DNA from: Clostridia bacterium
Lineage (GTDB): Bacteria; Bacillota; Clostridia; Christensenellales; Aristaeellaceae
DNA length: 64,000 bases
NCBI GenBank assembly: GCA_900769875.1
Contig: CAAGII010000182.1
Location: forward strand, 27,018 to 91,017
Direction of reading: 5' to 3'
A program made the translations under genes and the position numbers. The stretch's first letter is position 1; each line of letters opens with the position of its first letter. This document shows positions 24,236 to 33,391 of this stretch, piece by piece. Under the pieces are notes generated by a model, which worked only from the letters and a program-made list of their open reading frames with translations, was not told the origin of the DNA and made no database searches.

Positions 24236-26257
24236 ATGAAACAAGCGGATCGTATTTATTTCGGCGGTGACTACAACCCCGAACAGTGGGACGACGCCAC
24301 CATTGACGAGGATATGCGGCTGTTCAAACAAGCCGGGATCAACCTTGTCACCCTGCCTGTGTTCGCATGGGCGAAGCTGGAGCCGGACGAGGGCGTCTAC
24401 GATTTTGATTGGCTGGATCATATCATTGATAAGGTATGGTCGCACGGCATCCATGTGTGCCTTGCGACCCCCACCACGGCGCAGCCTGCGTGGCTTTCCA
24501 CGCGCTATCCGGAGGTGCTGCCCGTGGATCTGCAGGGACGCAAGCGCACGCACGGCATGCGCGTGTTCTTCTGCGTCAACAGCCTGAAGTACCGTGAGCG
24601 GGCAGCCGCCATCGCGGAGGAGTTCGCGAAGCGCTATGCGCATCATCCGGCGCTGGCGATGTGGCATGTGGCCAACGAATACGGCACCTACTGCTATTGC
24701 CAGAACTGTCAGGCAAAGTTCCGCCTCTGGCTGCGCAGGCGCTACGGCACGGTGGAGGAACTGAACCGCCGCTGGCACACCTGCTTCTGGGGACGGCAGG
24801 TTTCCAGCTTTGAAGAGGTGACCGTGCCCAACGAAACCAACGACGATTATCGCTTCAGCCCCACCATCCAGCTGGATTACATGCGCTTTGTCACCGACTC
24901 TACAGCCGAATGCTTCATGAACGAGTACCGCGTGCTCAAGCGCTATAACCCGGATATTCCGGTGCAGACCAACATGTCCGGCTACATCAAGAAGCTCGAT
25001 CAGTTTACCTTCACCAAAAACCTTGACGTGGTTGGCTGGGACAACTACCCCTGGCCTGACGATAAGCCCAGCTTCATCGCCCTCAAGCATGATATCATGC
25101 GCGGCCTCAAGGGCGGACAGAGCTTTGTGCTGACGGAGCAGTCGCCCAATCAGCAGAACTGGCAGCCCTACAATGTGCTCAAGCGCCCCGGTGAGGTGCG
25201 CCGCCTCAGCTATCAGGCGATGGCGCACGGTGCGGACACCTGCATGTTCTTCCAGATGCGCCAGTCCATTGCCGGACAGGAGAAGTTCCACGGCGCGATT
25301 ATCAGCCACAGCGGACGCGAGGATACCCGTGTGTACCGCGAAAGCTGTCAGCTGGGCGCCGAGCTTGCCGGGATGGGCGACGCGTTCCTTCGCGGACGCA
25401 CGCCCGCAAAGGTCGGTTTGCTCTTTGACTGGAGCAACTGGTGGGCGCTTGAGCTGTGCAGCGGCCCCAATAAGGATCTGGACTACCTGCGTTTCGTCGC
25501 TTCCTATTATGAGACGCTCTACAAGCGCAACATCGCGGTGGACGTGCTGCCCTTCTCCGCCTCCCTCGATGGCTATGATATGATCGTCGCGCCCATGCTG
25601 TACATGATGAAAGAGGGTGTGGCGGAGCGTGTCAACGACTTTGTCAGGCGCGGCGGAACCCTTGTGACCACCGTGATGAGCGGAATTGCCGATGAGAACG
25701 ACCGCTGCGTCTTTGGCGCGTATCCCGGCCCCCTGCGCGAAGCGGCCGGTCTGTGGGTGGAGGAGACCGACGCGCTGCGCCCGTGGGAGCACAACGCCGT
25801 CCGCTTTGACGCGAAGGCTGGTGTGGCGGGCGATAGCTGCGCATGCGATTTCCTGTGCGACATTCTGCATCCCGATCCGGATACCGAGGTGCTGGGCGAA
25901 TACACGCAGGACTTCTATGCCGGAACGCCCTGCGTCACGCGCCACCGCTATGGCGAAGGTCAGGTGTACTACATCGGCACGAGGCTTGAGCAGTCCGCGC
26001 TGGACGCGCTGATGGCCACGGTTACGGAGGAAAGCGGAATCTATCCGCTTTACCGGACCGACAGCGGCGTGGAGGCGACGCTCCGCGTATCGGACAAGGG
26101 CGAAACGGTGTTCCTCATCAACCACAACAAAGCTGAAGCGGCCGTCAGCCTTGGCGGCGACGAGCTGGTCAGCCTGATGGACGGCATGTCCATGACAGGG
26201 CGCATCGTCCTTGCGGCGGGTGATGTGGTGGTTGCACGCCGCGTCAGAAAAGCGTAA
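24236..26257 (+). CDS. GH42 beta-galactosidase (copy 1)
   Basis: 673 residues with the standard three-domain GH42 layout. 'YFGGDYNPEQWDD' at residue 8 opens the TIM barrel; the acid/base glutamate is in 'WHVANEYGTY' near 147 and the nucleophile glutamate in 'VLTEQSPNQQNWQ' near 300. The structural zinc site is intact: a cysteine in 'FFCVN' near 117 plus 'CYCQNC' near 158. Middle trimerisation domain and small C-terminal beta domain follow. No signal peptide. GH42 enzymes often prefer galacto-oligosaccharides from galactan or arabinogalactan side chains over lactose, which fits this locus. AAGGAGCC lies upstream of the ATG. Confidence 0.93.
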   Translation: MKQADRIYFGGDYNPEQWDDATIDEDMRLFKQAGINLVTLPVFAWAKLEPDEGVYDFDWLDHIIDKVWSHGIHVCLATPTTAQPAWLSTRYPEVLPVDLQGRKRTHGMRVFFCVNSLKYRERAAAIAEEFAKRYAHHPALAMWHVANEYGTYCYCQNCQAKFRLWLRRRYGTVEELNRRWHTCFWGRQVSSFEEVTVPNETNDDYRFSPTIQLDYMRFVTDSTAECFMNEYRVLKRYNPDIPVQTNMSGYIKKLDQFTFTKNLDVVGWDNYPWPDDKPSFIALKHDIMRGLKGGQSFVLTEQSPNQQNWQPYNVLKRPGEVRRLSYQAMAHGADTCMFFQMRQSIAGQEKFHGAIISHSGREDTRVYRESCQLGAELAGMGDAFLRGRTPAKVGLLFDWSNWWALELCSGPNKDLDYLRFVASYYETLYKRNIAVDVLPFSASLDGYDMIVAPMLYMMKEGVAERVNDFVRRGGTLVTTVMSGIADENDRCVFGAYPGPLREAAGLWVEETDALRPWEHNAVRFDAKAGVAGDSCACDFLCDILHPDPDTEVLGEYTQDFYAGTPCVTRHRYGEGQVYYIGTRLEQSALDALMATVTEESGIYPLYRTDSGVEATLRVSDKGETVFLINHNKAEAAVSLGGDELVSLMDGMSMTGRIVLAAGDVVVARRVRKA

Positions 26258-26277
26258 ACGGGAGGGAGGCGGCTGGT

Positions 26278-28335
26278 ATGGCTGAGGCACTGTTCCCGCA
26301 AGTTGGTGGGCTGCTCTACGGCGGCGACTACAACCCGGAGCAATGGCTGGATCGACCGGATATCCTCGAGGAAGACCTCCGCATGATGAAGAAGGCGCAC
26401 ATCAACTGCGTCACACTGGGTGTATTTTCATGGACCACCTATGAGCCCGAGATGAACGAATTCCATGTGCAGTGGCTGTTGGATATCATGGACAGGCTCT
26501 ATGCGCAGGGGATTTACACCGTGCTTGCCACGCCCACCGCCGCAAGGCCTGCGTGGCTGGACGAGCGCTGGAAAGAATGCATGCGCGTAAGCAAAAGCGG
26601 CGTGCGCAACCTGCATGGCGTGCGGCATAACCACTGCATCACATCCCCGGCGTTCCGCAGCCGCGCGGAGTGGATCATCCGCCGCCTTGCGCAGGCTGTG
26701 AAGGGGCATCCGGGGCTGATATTGTGGCATATCAACAACGAGCTGGGCGGCGAATGCTACTGCCCCCTGTGCCGTGAACGCTTCCGCAGCTATCTTCGCA
26801 TGCGCTACCATGACAGCATGGACGAGCTGAACAGGGCGTGGTGGACAACCTTCTGGAGTCATCGCTACAACCGCTTTGAGCAGATCGATCCGCCCATGAC
26901 GGGCGGCGAGGGCAGCATCATGGGGCTGAACCTCGCGTGGAAGGAATTTACCACATGGAACATGGCGGATTACATCCGCTTTGAGCGGGAAATCCTTCGC
27001 GGCATCACGCCGGAAATCCCTGCGACAACGAATTTCATGAAGCTGTATCCCGGGCTTGACTACCATCAGCTGGCAGGGGAGCTGGATCTGATCGCGTGGG
27101 ACTGCTATCCCGCATGGCATAATGATGCGGAAACGCAGATGCAGACGGCGTCTGCCACGGCCTTCGATCACGCCGTGATGCGCGGCATGGCGCAGGGAAA
27201 ACCCTACATGCTCATGGAGAGCGTGCCCAGCCTTGTGAACTGGCACCCCTTCAACAAGCTCAAGCGACCCGGCATGAATCTGCTTTCGAGTCTGCAGGCG
27301 ATCGCGTGCGGGTCGGACACGGTGCAGTATTTCCAGTGGCGCAAGAGCCGCGGCTCGTATGAGCAGTATCACGGCGCCGTGGTGGATCATCTGGGGACGG
27401 ATGACACGCGCGTGTTCCGCGAGGTTGCGCAGACGGGCGAGGCGCTTGAGAAGCTTGCGTGCATTGCGGGCAGCACCGTGCATGCGGACGCCGCAGTGCT
27501 GTTCTCCTGGCCCAACCGGTGGGCGATTGACAACATGGCCGGGCTCAGTCAGGAGAAGAAGCAGTATGAGGCGGTCTGCCGAAAGCAGTACGAAAGTCTG
27601 CTCCACCTTGGCGTGGAGGCGGACGTTATCAGCCCGCAGACGCCGTTTGAGAAGTACCCGCTTCTGGTCGCGCCCATGCTGTACCTGCTTTCTCCCGGCG
27701 TGAGCGAACGGCTGAAAACCTATGTGGCGCAGGGAGGCCATCTGGTGCTGACCTATCTGTGCGGCTATGTGGATCAGGACGCGCTGTGCTATCTTGGCGG
27801 CTTCCCCGGCGACGGGCTTAAGGAGCTTGCAGGCGTATGCAGCGAGGAGATCGACACGCTCTATCCCAGCGATCGCAACGCCGCGCGCTTTGCGGATGGC
27901 GAGACGTTTGAGATACGCGATTTCTGCGAGATCCTTCGGGTAACGGACGCGAGGGTCGAAGCCGTGTATACAGGCGATTTCTACGCGGAAACGCCCGTTG
28001 TGACCTCCCGAGCGTTTGGCAAGGGCACGTGCTGGTATATCGGCGCGAGACTTGAGCAGCGCGGTATGGAGCGCGTTTACGCGCACTGCCTGCGTGAGGC
28101 GGGCGTAGCGTGCGCCGTGATGCCGGAGGGCATTGAGCATCATCGCCGCGAGGACGGGCAAAGCCGCTACGATTTCTATCTGAACCACGCGGGGCGCGAG
28201 ATTCAGCTTGCGCTCGGAGATGAGGGTGACGAGCTGCTTACTTCCGCGCATGTGGCGGGTACGATCAGCCTGCCGCCCTTTGGAGCATGCGTGGTCAGGA
28301 CACAGCAAGGCCAGGACAGGAGAGATACAACATGA
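26278..28335 (+). CDS. GH42 beta-galactosidase family protein (copy 2)
   Basis: 685 residues. 'YGGDYNPEQWLDRPDILEED' near residue 14, acid/base in 'WHINNELGGECYCPLC' near 154, nucleophile in 'MLMESVPSLVNWHPF' near 313, and the zinc cysteines ('HCITS' near 122; CYCPLC) are all present, so it should be active. It is clearly diverged from copy 1, especially around the substrate loops ('DPPMTGGEGSIMG' near 205). That suggests a different linkage or sugar, possibly alpha-L-arabinopyranoside as in some GH42. The last bases overlap the next gene (ATGA at 28332). Confidence 0.92.
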   Translation: MAEALFPQVGGLLYGGDYNPEQWLDRPDILEEDLRMMKKAHINCVTLGVFSWTTYEPEMNEFHVQWLLDIMDRLYAQGIYTVLATPTAARPAWLDERWKECMRVSKSGVRNLHGVRHNHCITSPAFRSRAEWIIRRLAQAVKGHPGLILWHINNELGGECYCPLCRERFRSYLRMRYHDSMDELNRAWWTTFWSHRYNRFEQIDPPMTGGEGSIMGLNLAWKEFTTWNMADYIRFEREILRGITPEIPATTNFMKLYPGLDYHQLAGELDLIAWDCYPAWHNDAETQMQTASATAFDHAVMRGMAQGKPYMLMESVPSLVNWHPFNKLKRPGMNLLSSLQAIACGSDTVQYFQWRKSRGSYEQYHGAVVDHLGTDDTRVFREVAQTGEALEKLACIAGSTVHADAAVLFSWPNRWAIDNMAGLSQEKKQYEAVCRKQYESLLHLGVEADVISPQTPFEKYPLLVAPMLYLLSPGVSERLKTYVAQGGHLVLTYLCGYVDQDALCYLGGFPGDGLKELAGVCSEEIDTLYPSDRNAARFADGETFEIRDFCEILRVTDARVEAVYTGDFYAETPVVTSRAFGKGTCWYIGARLEQRGMERVYAHCLREAGVACAVMPEGIEHHRREDGQSRYDFYLNHAGREIQLALGDEGDELLTSAHVAGTISLPPFGACVVRTQQGQDRRDTT

Positions 28336-31100
28336 AGATCAAGCAGCTTTTGATGGACTATCTCAGCTCTCCCGAGGGTGTGGAGCAGATGCCGCAGTTC
28401 AGCTGGCTGGTGGAGGCGGAGGGGCGCTGCCGTGTGCAGACGGCCTACCGCCTGCAGATCTCCACAAGGGACGACTTTGCTTCCTGCTGCTATGATTCGG
28501 GCCGGCACGAGTCGGACGAATCCGCGCATGTGACGGTGGACGGCGTTGCGCTCAGTCCGTGCACACGCTACCATGTGCGGGCGATGGTCTGGTCGGGCGA
28601 GGAAGCCACGCCGTGGTTTCACGCAAGCTTCCTGACCGGTATGACGGACAGAGCGTGGAAGGCCGGCTTTATCACGGCGGAGCGCGCCTGCGACTGGGAT
28701 AATTCCAAGGGCACTTATGTGCGCAAGTCGTTCAGGGTCAGCGGCAGGGTGGAGAGTGCGGTGCTATGCACCACGGCGCTGGGCCTTTATCACGCATACC
28801 TCAACGGCAGCGCGGTCAGCGACGACAAAATGGCGCCGGGCTGGACGAGCTATCACCGTCATCTGTGCTACCAGACCTGTGACGTCACGAACCTGATGCG
28901 CGAAGGCGAAAACGTGCTGGGCGCGCACCTTGGCGCGGGCTGGTACAAGGGCATGATGGGCTTCATCCACGAGCGCAACACCTATGGCGACCGCACCGCA
29001 TTTCTGGCGCAGCTGACCATCCGCTATGCCGATGGGCGTGAGGAAACCATTGTCACCGACGAAAGCTGGCTGGGCTGCAACTCGCCCATCACCTTCTCTG
29101 AGATCTATGACGGCGAGCGTTATGACGCGCGCCTTGAGCAGCCCGGCTGGTGCTGCCCCGGCTTTGAGACGCCGCTTGGCGATCCGCTTCCGGATGAGCC
29201 TGTGTTCCACCGCAACCTGATGAAGGAGCCGCATACCGAGGAGAAAAAGAACATCCTCCGTGCACGGGCCGCGGCCTATCAGGCGGAGGATACGCTCTGG
29301 CGGCCCGTCCGCGCGCTCAGGCGTGACCTTTCGGTGCTTACGCCCCAGCCGGGCAGTCATGTGCGCATCGAGCAGGAGCTGCCTGTTCATCAGGTGCTGA
29401 CAACGCCGCAGGGCGACTGCGTGCTTGACTTTGGTCAGAACCTGACGGGCTATGTCCGCTTCCGCGTGAACGCGCCGCGCGGCGCGCTGGTGCACCTTCG
29501 CTGCTTTGAAACCCTTGACGCGCAGGGCAACGCCTACTTTGACAATCTCAGGGGCGCGGCGGCGGAGATCCGCTACGTTTGTGCGGGCGGCGAGGCGGAG
29601 CACGACGAGCTGTTTTCCTTTCAGGGCTTCCGCTACTGCAAGGTGGAAGCCTGGCCGGGCGAGGTGCGCGCCGGGCAATTCACGGCCTGCGTGATCTGCT
29701 CGGAAATGGCGGTAAAGGGCAGCTTCCGCTGCTCGCATCCGCTGGTCAATCAGCTGCAGCACAACATTGAGTGGAGTCTGCGCGGCAACTTCCTGGATAT
29801 CCCCACGGACTGTCCGCAGCGCGACGAGCGCATGGGCTGGACGGGCGACGCGCAGATTTTCTGCCGGACGGCCACCTTCCTGCGGGATACCTGGACGTTC
29901 TTTGGCAAGTGGCTCAAGGATGTGGCGTACGATCAGCTGCCGGAGGGCGGCGTGCCGCACATTGTGCCCAATCAACTGGAGCATTTCTATATCGCCGACT
30001 GGCTGCTGGGGCAGGGCACGCATTCCGCCGCCGCGTGGGCGGATGTGGCGGTGATCAACCCGTGGACGCTTTATCAGGCTTATGGCGACAGGCGCATTCT
30101 GACGCAGCAGTTTGACAGCATGAAGCGCTGGATTGACTTCATGCGCGACCATGCCGTGAATGATATCTGGAACTACAAGCTCCAGTTCGGCGACTGGGTG
30201 GCGCTGGATGCCGAGGAGGGCAGCTACTACGGCGCGACGCCTAACGATCTGACCTGCACGGCCTACTACGCCTATTCCACCGGGCTGTTTGTGAAGGCAT
30301 GCCGCGCGCTTGGCAAAACGGAGCTGGCGGACGAATACGACGCGCTGCGCGACCGCGTGGTGCGCAGGTTCCGCGAGACCTTCCTTGATGAGCATGGCGT
30401 GATGAAGGTGCAGACGCAGACCGCGCATGTCATCGCGCTCTACTTCGACCTGCTGCCGGAGGAGGGCGTTGCCGGTACAGTGGCGGGGCTCAGACGGCTG
30501 ATCGCCGAACGTGGCGGGCATCTGGTCACCGGCTTTGTGGGCACGCCGTACATCACACATGCCCTGAGCCGCAACGGCTGCCTTGGCGATGCTTACGCGC
30601 TTCTGCTCAAGGAGGATTTCCCCTCATGGCTCTATCAGGTCAAGGCGGGCGCGACGACCATCTGGGAGCATTGGGACGGGCTCAAGCCAGACGGTACCAT
30701 GTGGAGTCCGGATATGAACTCCTTTAACCATTACGCATATGGCGCGATTGGCGAGTGGCTGTACCGCGTGGCCGCAGGCATTGAGATCGACGAGGAGAAT
30801 CCCGGCTACAAGCACGCGCTGCTTGCGCCCAAGACCGGCGGCGTATTCGACTGGGTGGACAGCAGCTACGAGAGCGTGTACGGCGATGTGCGTGTGTACT
30901 GGACGCGTCAGGGCGATTGCATCACGCTGGATGTGCAGGTGCCCTTCAATACCACGGCGACAGTCACGCTGGAGGCTGGCGCGCGTGACGCAACGGGCGA
31001 TGCTGCGCTTGAGCGCGGCGATGACGGACTGATGCACGCGCATGTCGGTTCTGGCGCATGGCGCTTTATGTATACACTGACAGATCAGGTGGCGAGGTAA
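28332..31100 (+). CDS. GH78 alpha-L-rhamnosidase family protein (copy 2)
   Basis: 922 residues. N-terminal Fn3-like domain ('PQFSWLVEAEGRC' near residue 20), the rhamnosidase N-domain ('LGAGWYKGMMGF' near 200), a concanavalin-like domain ('VLDFGQNLTGYVRF' near 365) and the (alpha/alpha)6 barrel with the canonical GH78 signature 'PTDCPQRDERMGWTGDAQIF' near 490. 'GATTIWEHWDG' near 775 holds the second catalytic glutamate and 'SFNHYAYGAIGEWLY' near 797 the closing block. Unlike copy 1 it keeps the classic motif. No signal peptide. Start at 28332 overlaps the GH42 stop; AGGAGAG lies upstream. Confidence 0.93.
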   Translation: MKIKQLLMDYLSSPEGVEQMPQFSWLVEAEGRCRVQTAYRLQISTRDDFASCCYDSGRHESDESAHVTVDGVALSPCTRYHVRAMVWSGEEATPWFHASFLTGMTDRAWKAGFITAERACDWDNSKGTYVRKSFRVSGRVESAVLCTTALGLYHAYLNGSAVSDDKMAPGWTSYHRHLCYQTCDVTNLMREGENVLGAHLGAGWYKGMMGFIHERNTYGDRTAFLAQLTIRYADGREETIVTDESWLGCNSPITFSEIYDGERYDARLEQPGWCCPGFETPLGDPLPDEPVFHRNLMKEPHTEEKKNILRARAAAYQAEDTLWRPVRALRRDLSVLTPQPGSHVRIEQELPVHQVLTTPQGDCVLDFGQNLTGYVRFRVNAPRGALVHLRCFETLDAQGNAYFDNLRGAAAEIRYVCAGGEAEHDELFSFQGFRYCKVEAWPGEVRAGQFTACVICSEMAVKGSFRCSHPLVNQLQHNIEWSLRGNFLDIPTDCPQRDERMGWTGDAQIFCRTATFLRDTWTFFGKWLKDVAYDQLPEGGVPHIVPNQLEHFYIADWLLGQGTHSAAAWADVAVINPWTLYQAYGDRRILTQQFDSMKRWIDFMRDHAVNDIWNYKLQFGDWVALDAEEGSYYGATPNDLTCTAYYAYSTGLFVKACRALGKTELADEYDALRDRVVRRFRETFLDEHGVMKVQTQTAHVIALYFDLLPEEGVAGTVAGLRRLIAERGGHLVTGFVGTPYITHALSRNGCLGDAYALLLKEDFPSWLYQVKAGATTIWEHWDGLKPDGTMWSPDMNSFNHYAYGAIGEWLYRVAAGIEIDEENPGYKHALLAPKTGGVFDWVDSSYESVYGDVRVYWTRQGDCITLDVQVPFNTTATVTLEAGARDATGDAALERGDDGLMHAHVGSGAWRFMYTLTDQVAR

Positions 31101-31145
31101 AAGCCACCATCAACGATGAGCGAACTACATGAAGGAGGATGAATC

Positions 31146-32552
31146 ATGGATACCATCAAAATCGGCTTTGCACCCACCCGCCGTAGCATTTTCAGCGCGC
31201 CTGACGCGGTCAAGTACGCCGGGCTGACCCGCGAAAAGCTGCGTGAGCTGCATGTCGAATTTGTGGATATCGACGATATCAACAAGGAAGGCCTGCTCTA
31301 CGATGACGCAGATCTTCCGGCGATCATCAGCAAGTTCCGCAGCGCGGGTGTGGACGGTCTCTTCCTGCCGCACTGTAATTTCGGCACGGAGTACGTCTGC
31401 GCGCGCCTTGCAAAGGCGCTGAATGTGCCTGTACTTCTGTGGGGCCCCCGCGACGAGCGCCCGGATGAGCACGGTATCCGCCTGCGCGACAGCCAGTGCG
31501 GTCTGTTTGCCACGGGCAAGGTGCTGCGCCGTTTCAAGGTGCCCTTCACCTACCTGACCAACTGCCGCCTGAGCGATCCGGAGTTCGCATACGGAATCCG
31601 CAATTTCCAGGCCATCTGCAATGTGGTGAAGGTGTTCCGTCATACGCGTATTCTGCAGATTGGCCCTCGTCCCTTCGACTTCTGGTCGACCATGTGCAAC
31701 GAGGGCGAGCTGCTGGAGAAATTTGGCATCCAGCTTTCTCCCATCCCGCTGCCTGAGCTGACCGCGGAGATGAAGCGCGTTAAGGCGGAGGGCACTGCGG
31801 TAAGCGAGGTGGTCAGCTACTGCTGCGGCTGCATGAACATCGCCGTGAAGCCCGAGGAGCTCCAGAATGTAGCAGCGCTCAAGGTGGCCATGAAGAACCT
31901 CGCCGCCCAATATGGCTGCAACGCCATTGCCATCCAGTGCTGGAACGCGCTCCAGTCCGAGATCGGCATCATGCCCTGCGCCGCCAATTCGCTCCTGAAC
32001 GAGGAGGGCATTCCGGTGGTGTGCGAGACCGACATCCATGGCGCGATCACCGCGCTCATGGCGGAAGCCGCCGGCATGGGTGAAACCCGCACCTTCTTTG
32101 CCGACTGGACGGTGCGCCACCCTGACAACGAGAACGGCGAGCTTTTGCAGCACTGCGGGCCGTGGCCGATTTCGGTCGCCAGGGAAAAGCCCACCATTGG
32201 CTATCCTCTTGCGTTTGACCATCCCGGCGCTGTGGAAGCGGAGGCAAAGCAGGGCGACATGACCCTGTGCCGCTTTGACGGTGATGACGGCGAATACTCG
32301 CTGCTGCTTGGCCACGCGAAGGGTGTGGATGGCCCCTACACCAAGGGCACCTATGTGTGGGTAGAGGTGGCTGATCTCAAGCGCCTTGAAAACAAGGTGG
32401 TCTGCGGGCCGTACATTCATCACTGTGTGGGCATCCACAAGGACGTGGTGCCGGTGCTTTACGAAGCCTGCAAGTACATCGGCGTGAAGCCCGACCTCTA
32501 CGATCCCATTGAGGATGAGGTGCAGGCCGCCATCTACGATCCGAAGAAGTGA
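31146..32552 (+). CDS. L-fucose/L-arabinose isomerase-family sugar isomerase
   Basis: 468 residues of the FucI/AraA superfamily (shorter than E. coli FucI at about 590). The N-terminal half contains 'GVDGLFLPHCNFGTEYVCARLAK' in two parts and 'PVLLWGPRDE' near 97, as in fucose isomerases. The metal-binding Glu/Asp pair is in 'PVVCETDIHGAITALMAEA' near 290, and 'GPYIHHCVGIH' near 423 supplies a histidine. Such enzymes need Mn2+ and convert aldoses to ketoses. The genes that follow (split transketolase, FGGY kinase, aldolase) imply it feeds a ketose to the kinase. Candidate substrates are fucose, arabinose, rhamnose or apiose. GGAGG precedes the ATG. Confidence 0.8.
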   Translation: MDTIKIGFAPTRRSIFSAPDAVKYAGLTREKLRELHVEFVDIDDINKEGLLYDDADLPAIISKFRSAGVDGLFLPHCNFGTEYVCARLAKALNVPVLLWGPRDERPDEHGIRLRDSQCGLFATGKVLRRFKVPFTYLTNCRLSDPEFAYGIRNFQAICNVVKVFRHTRILQIGPRPFDFWSTMCNEGELLEKFGIQLSPIPLPELTAEMKRVKAEGTAVSEVVSYCCGCMNIAVKPEELQNVAALKVAMKNLAAQYGCNAIAIQCWNALQSEIGIMPCAANSLLNEEGIPVVCETDIHGAITALMAEAAGMGETRTFFADWTVRHPDNENGELLQHCGPWPISVAREKPTIGYPLAFDHPGAVEAEAKQGDMTLCRFDGDDGEYSLLLGHAKGVDGPYTKGTYVWVEVADLKRLENKVVCGPYIHHCVGIHKDVVPVLYEACKYIGVKPDLYDPIEDEVQAAIYDPKK

Positions 32553-32560
32553 GGTGCGCC

Positions 32561-33391
32561 ATGGAAAGCTTGACGGCAAAAGCCTATCGCCTTCGCCAGC
32601 ATGTGGTGGATATCGTGATGGCGGGCAAGGGCGGACATATCGGTGGAGACATGAGCGTCATCGACATTCTTGTCACCCTCTATTTCGACCAGATGAACAT
32701 TTCGCCTGAAAACCGGAATGACCCGAATCGCGATCTGTTTGTGCTCAGCAAGGGTCATTCGGTGGAGGCGCTCTACGCGGTGCTTGCGGAGAAGGGCTTC
32801 TTCCCCTATGAGGAAGTGCTTGCGCAGTTCTCGCGGTATGGATCGAAGTATATCGGTCATCCCAACAACAAGCTGCCCGGGATTGAGATGAACTCCGGCT
32901 CGCTTGGTCACGGCCTGCCGGTGGCGATTGGCATGGCGCTGGCTTCCCGGATGGATCAGCGCACCAACCGTGTCTACACCGTCATGGGTGACGGCGAGCT
33001 GGCGGAGGGCTCCGTATGGGAGGGCGCGATGGCGGCGGGCCATTACAGACTGGATAACCTGTGCGCCGTCATCGACCGCAACCGCCTGCAGATTTCCGGC
33101 TCCACCGAGACGGTCATGGCGCATGACGATCAGTGCGCGCGCTGGGCGAGCTTCGGCTGGCACACCATTCAGGTGGATGGCAACAGCATCCCCGCGCTGC
33201 ACGACGCCTTTGAGGAGGCAAAGGCCACGCGCGGAAAGCCCACGGTCATCATCGCCTGCACCACCAAGGGCTGCGGCTCGAAGGTGATGGAGAACAAGGC
33301 CAACTGGCATCACAAGGTACCGACGCAGGAGGAATACGCGCAGATCATGGCGGATCTGAAGGCGCGAGAGGAGGCGGCGGCGCATGAATAA
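32561..33391 (+). CDS. Transketolase N-terminal subunit, locus-specific copy (apulose-4-phosphate transketolase A-like)
   Basis: 276 residues, the thiamine-diphosphate-binding half of a split transketolase. 'GKGGHIGGDMSVIDIL' near residue 20 and 'LSKGHSVEALYAVL' near 63 replace the usual GHPGG and SKGHAAPGLY seen in the other copy at 58,639. The ThDP/Mg motif 'VMGDGELAEGSVWEGAM' near 146 and 'DRNRLQISG' near 177 is intact. Its position among a sugar isomerase, an FGGY kinase and an apiosidase-like enzyme resembles AptA of the D-apiose pathway, which works with AptB on apulose 4-phosphate and glyceraldehyde 3-phosphate. The specific reaction is inference. Ends 8 bp into the C-subunit gene. Confidence 0.85.
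   Translation: MESLTAKAYRLRQHVVDIVMAGKGGHIGGDMSVIDILVTLYFDQMNISPENRNDPNRDLFVLSKGHSVEALYAVLAEKGFFPYEEVLAQFSRYGSKYIGHPNNKLPGIEMNSGSLGHGLPVAIGMALASRMDQRTNRVYTVMGDGELAEGSVWEGAMAAGHYRLDNLCAVIDRNRLQISGSTETVMAHDDQCARWASFGWHTIQVDGNSIPALHDAFEEAKATRGKPTVIIACTTKGCGSKVMENKANWHHKVPTQEEYAQIMADLKAREEAAAHE

Noticed and set aside
24212..28308. Long minus-strand frames (692 and 626 residues) opposite the two GH42 genes
   Set aside because: Both GH42 reading frames carry all catalytic and zinc residues; the antisense frames have none.
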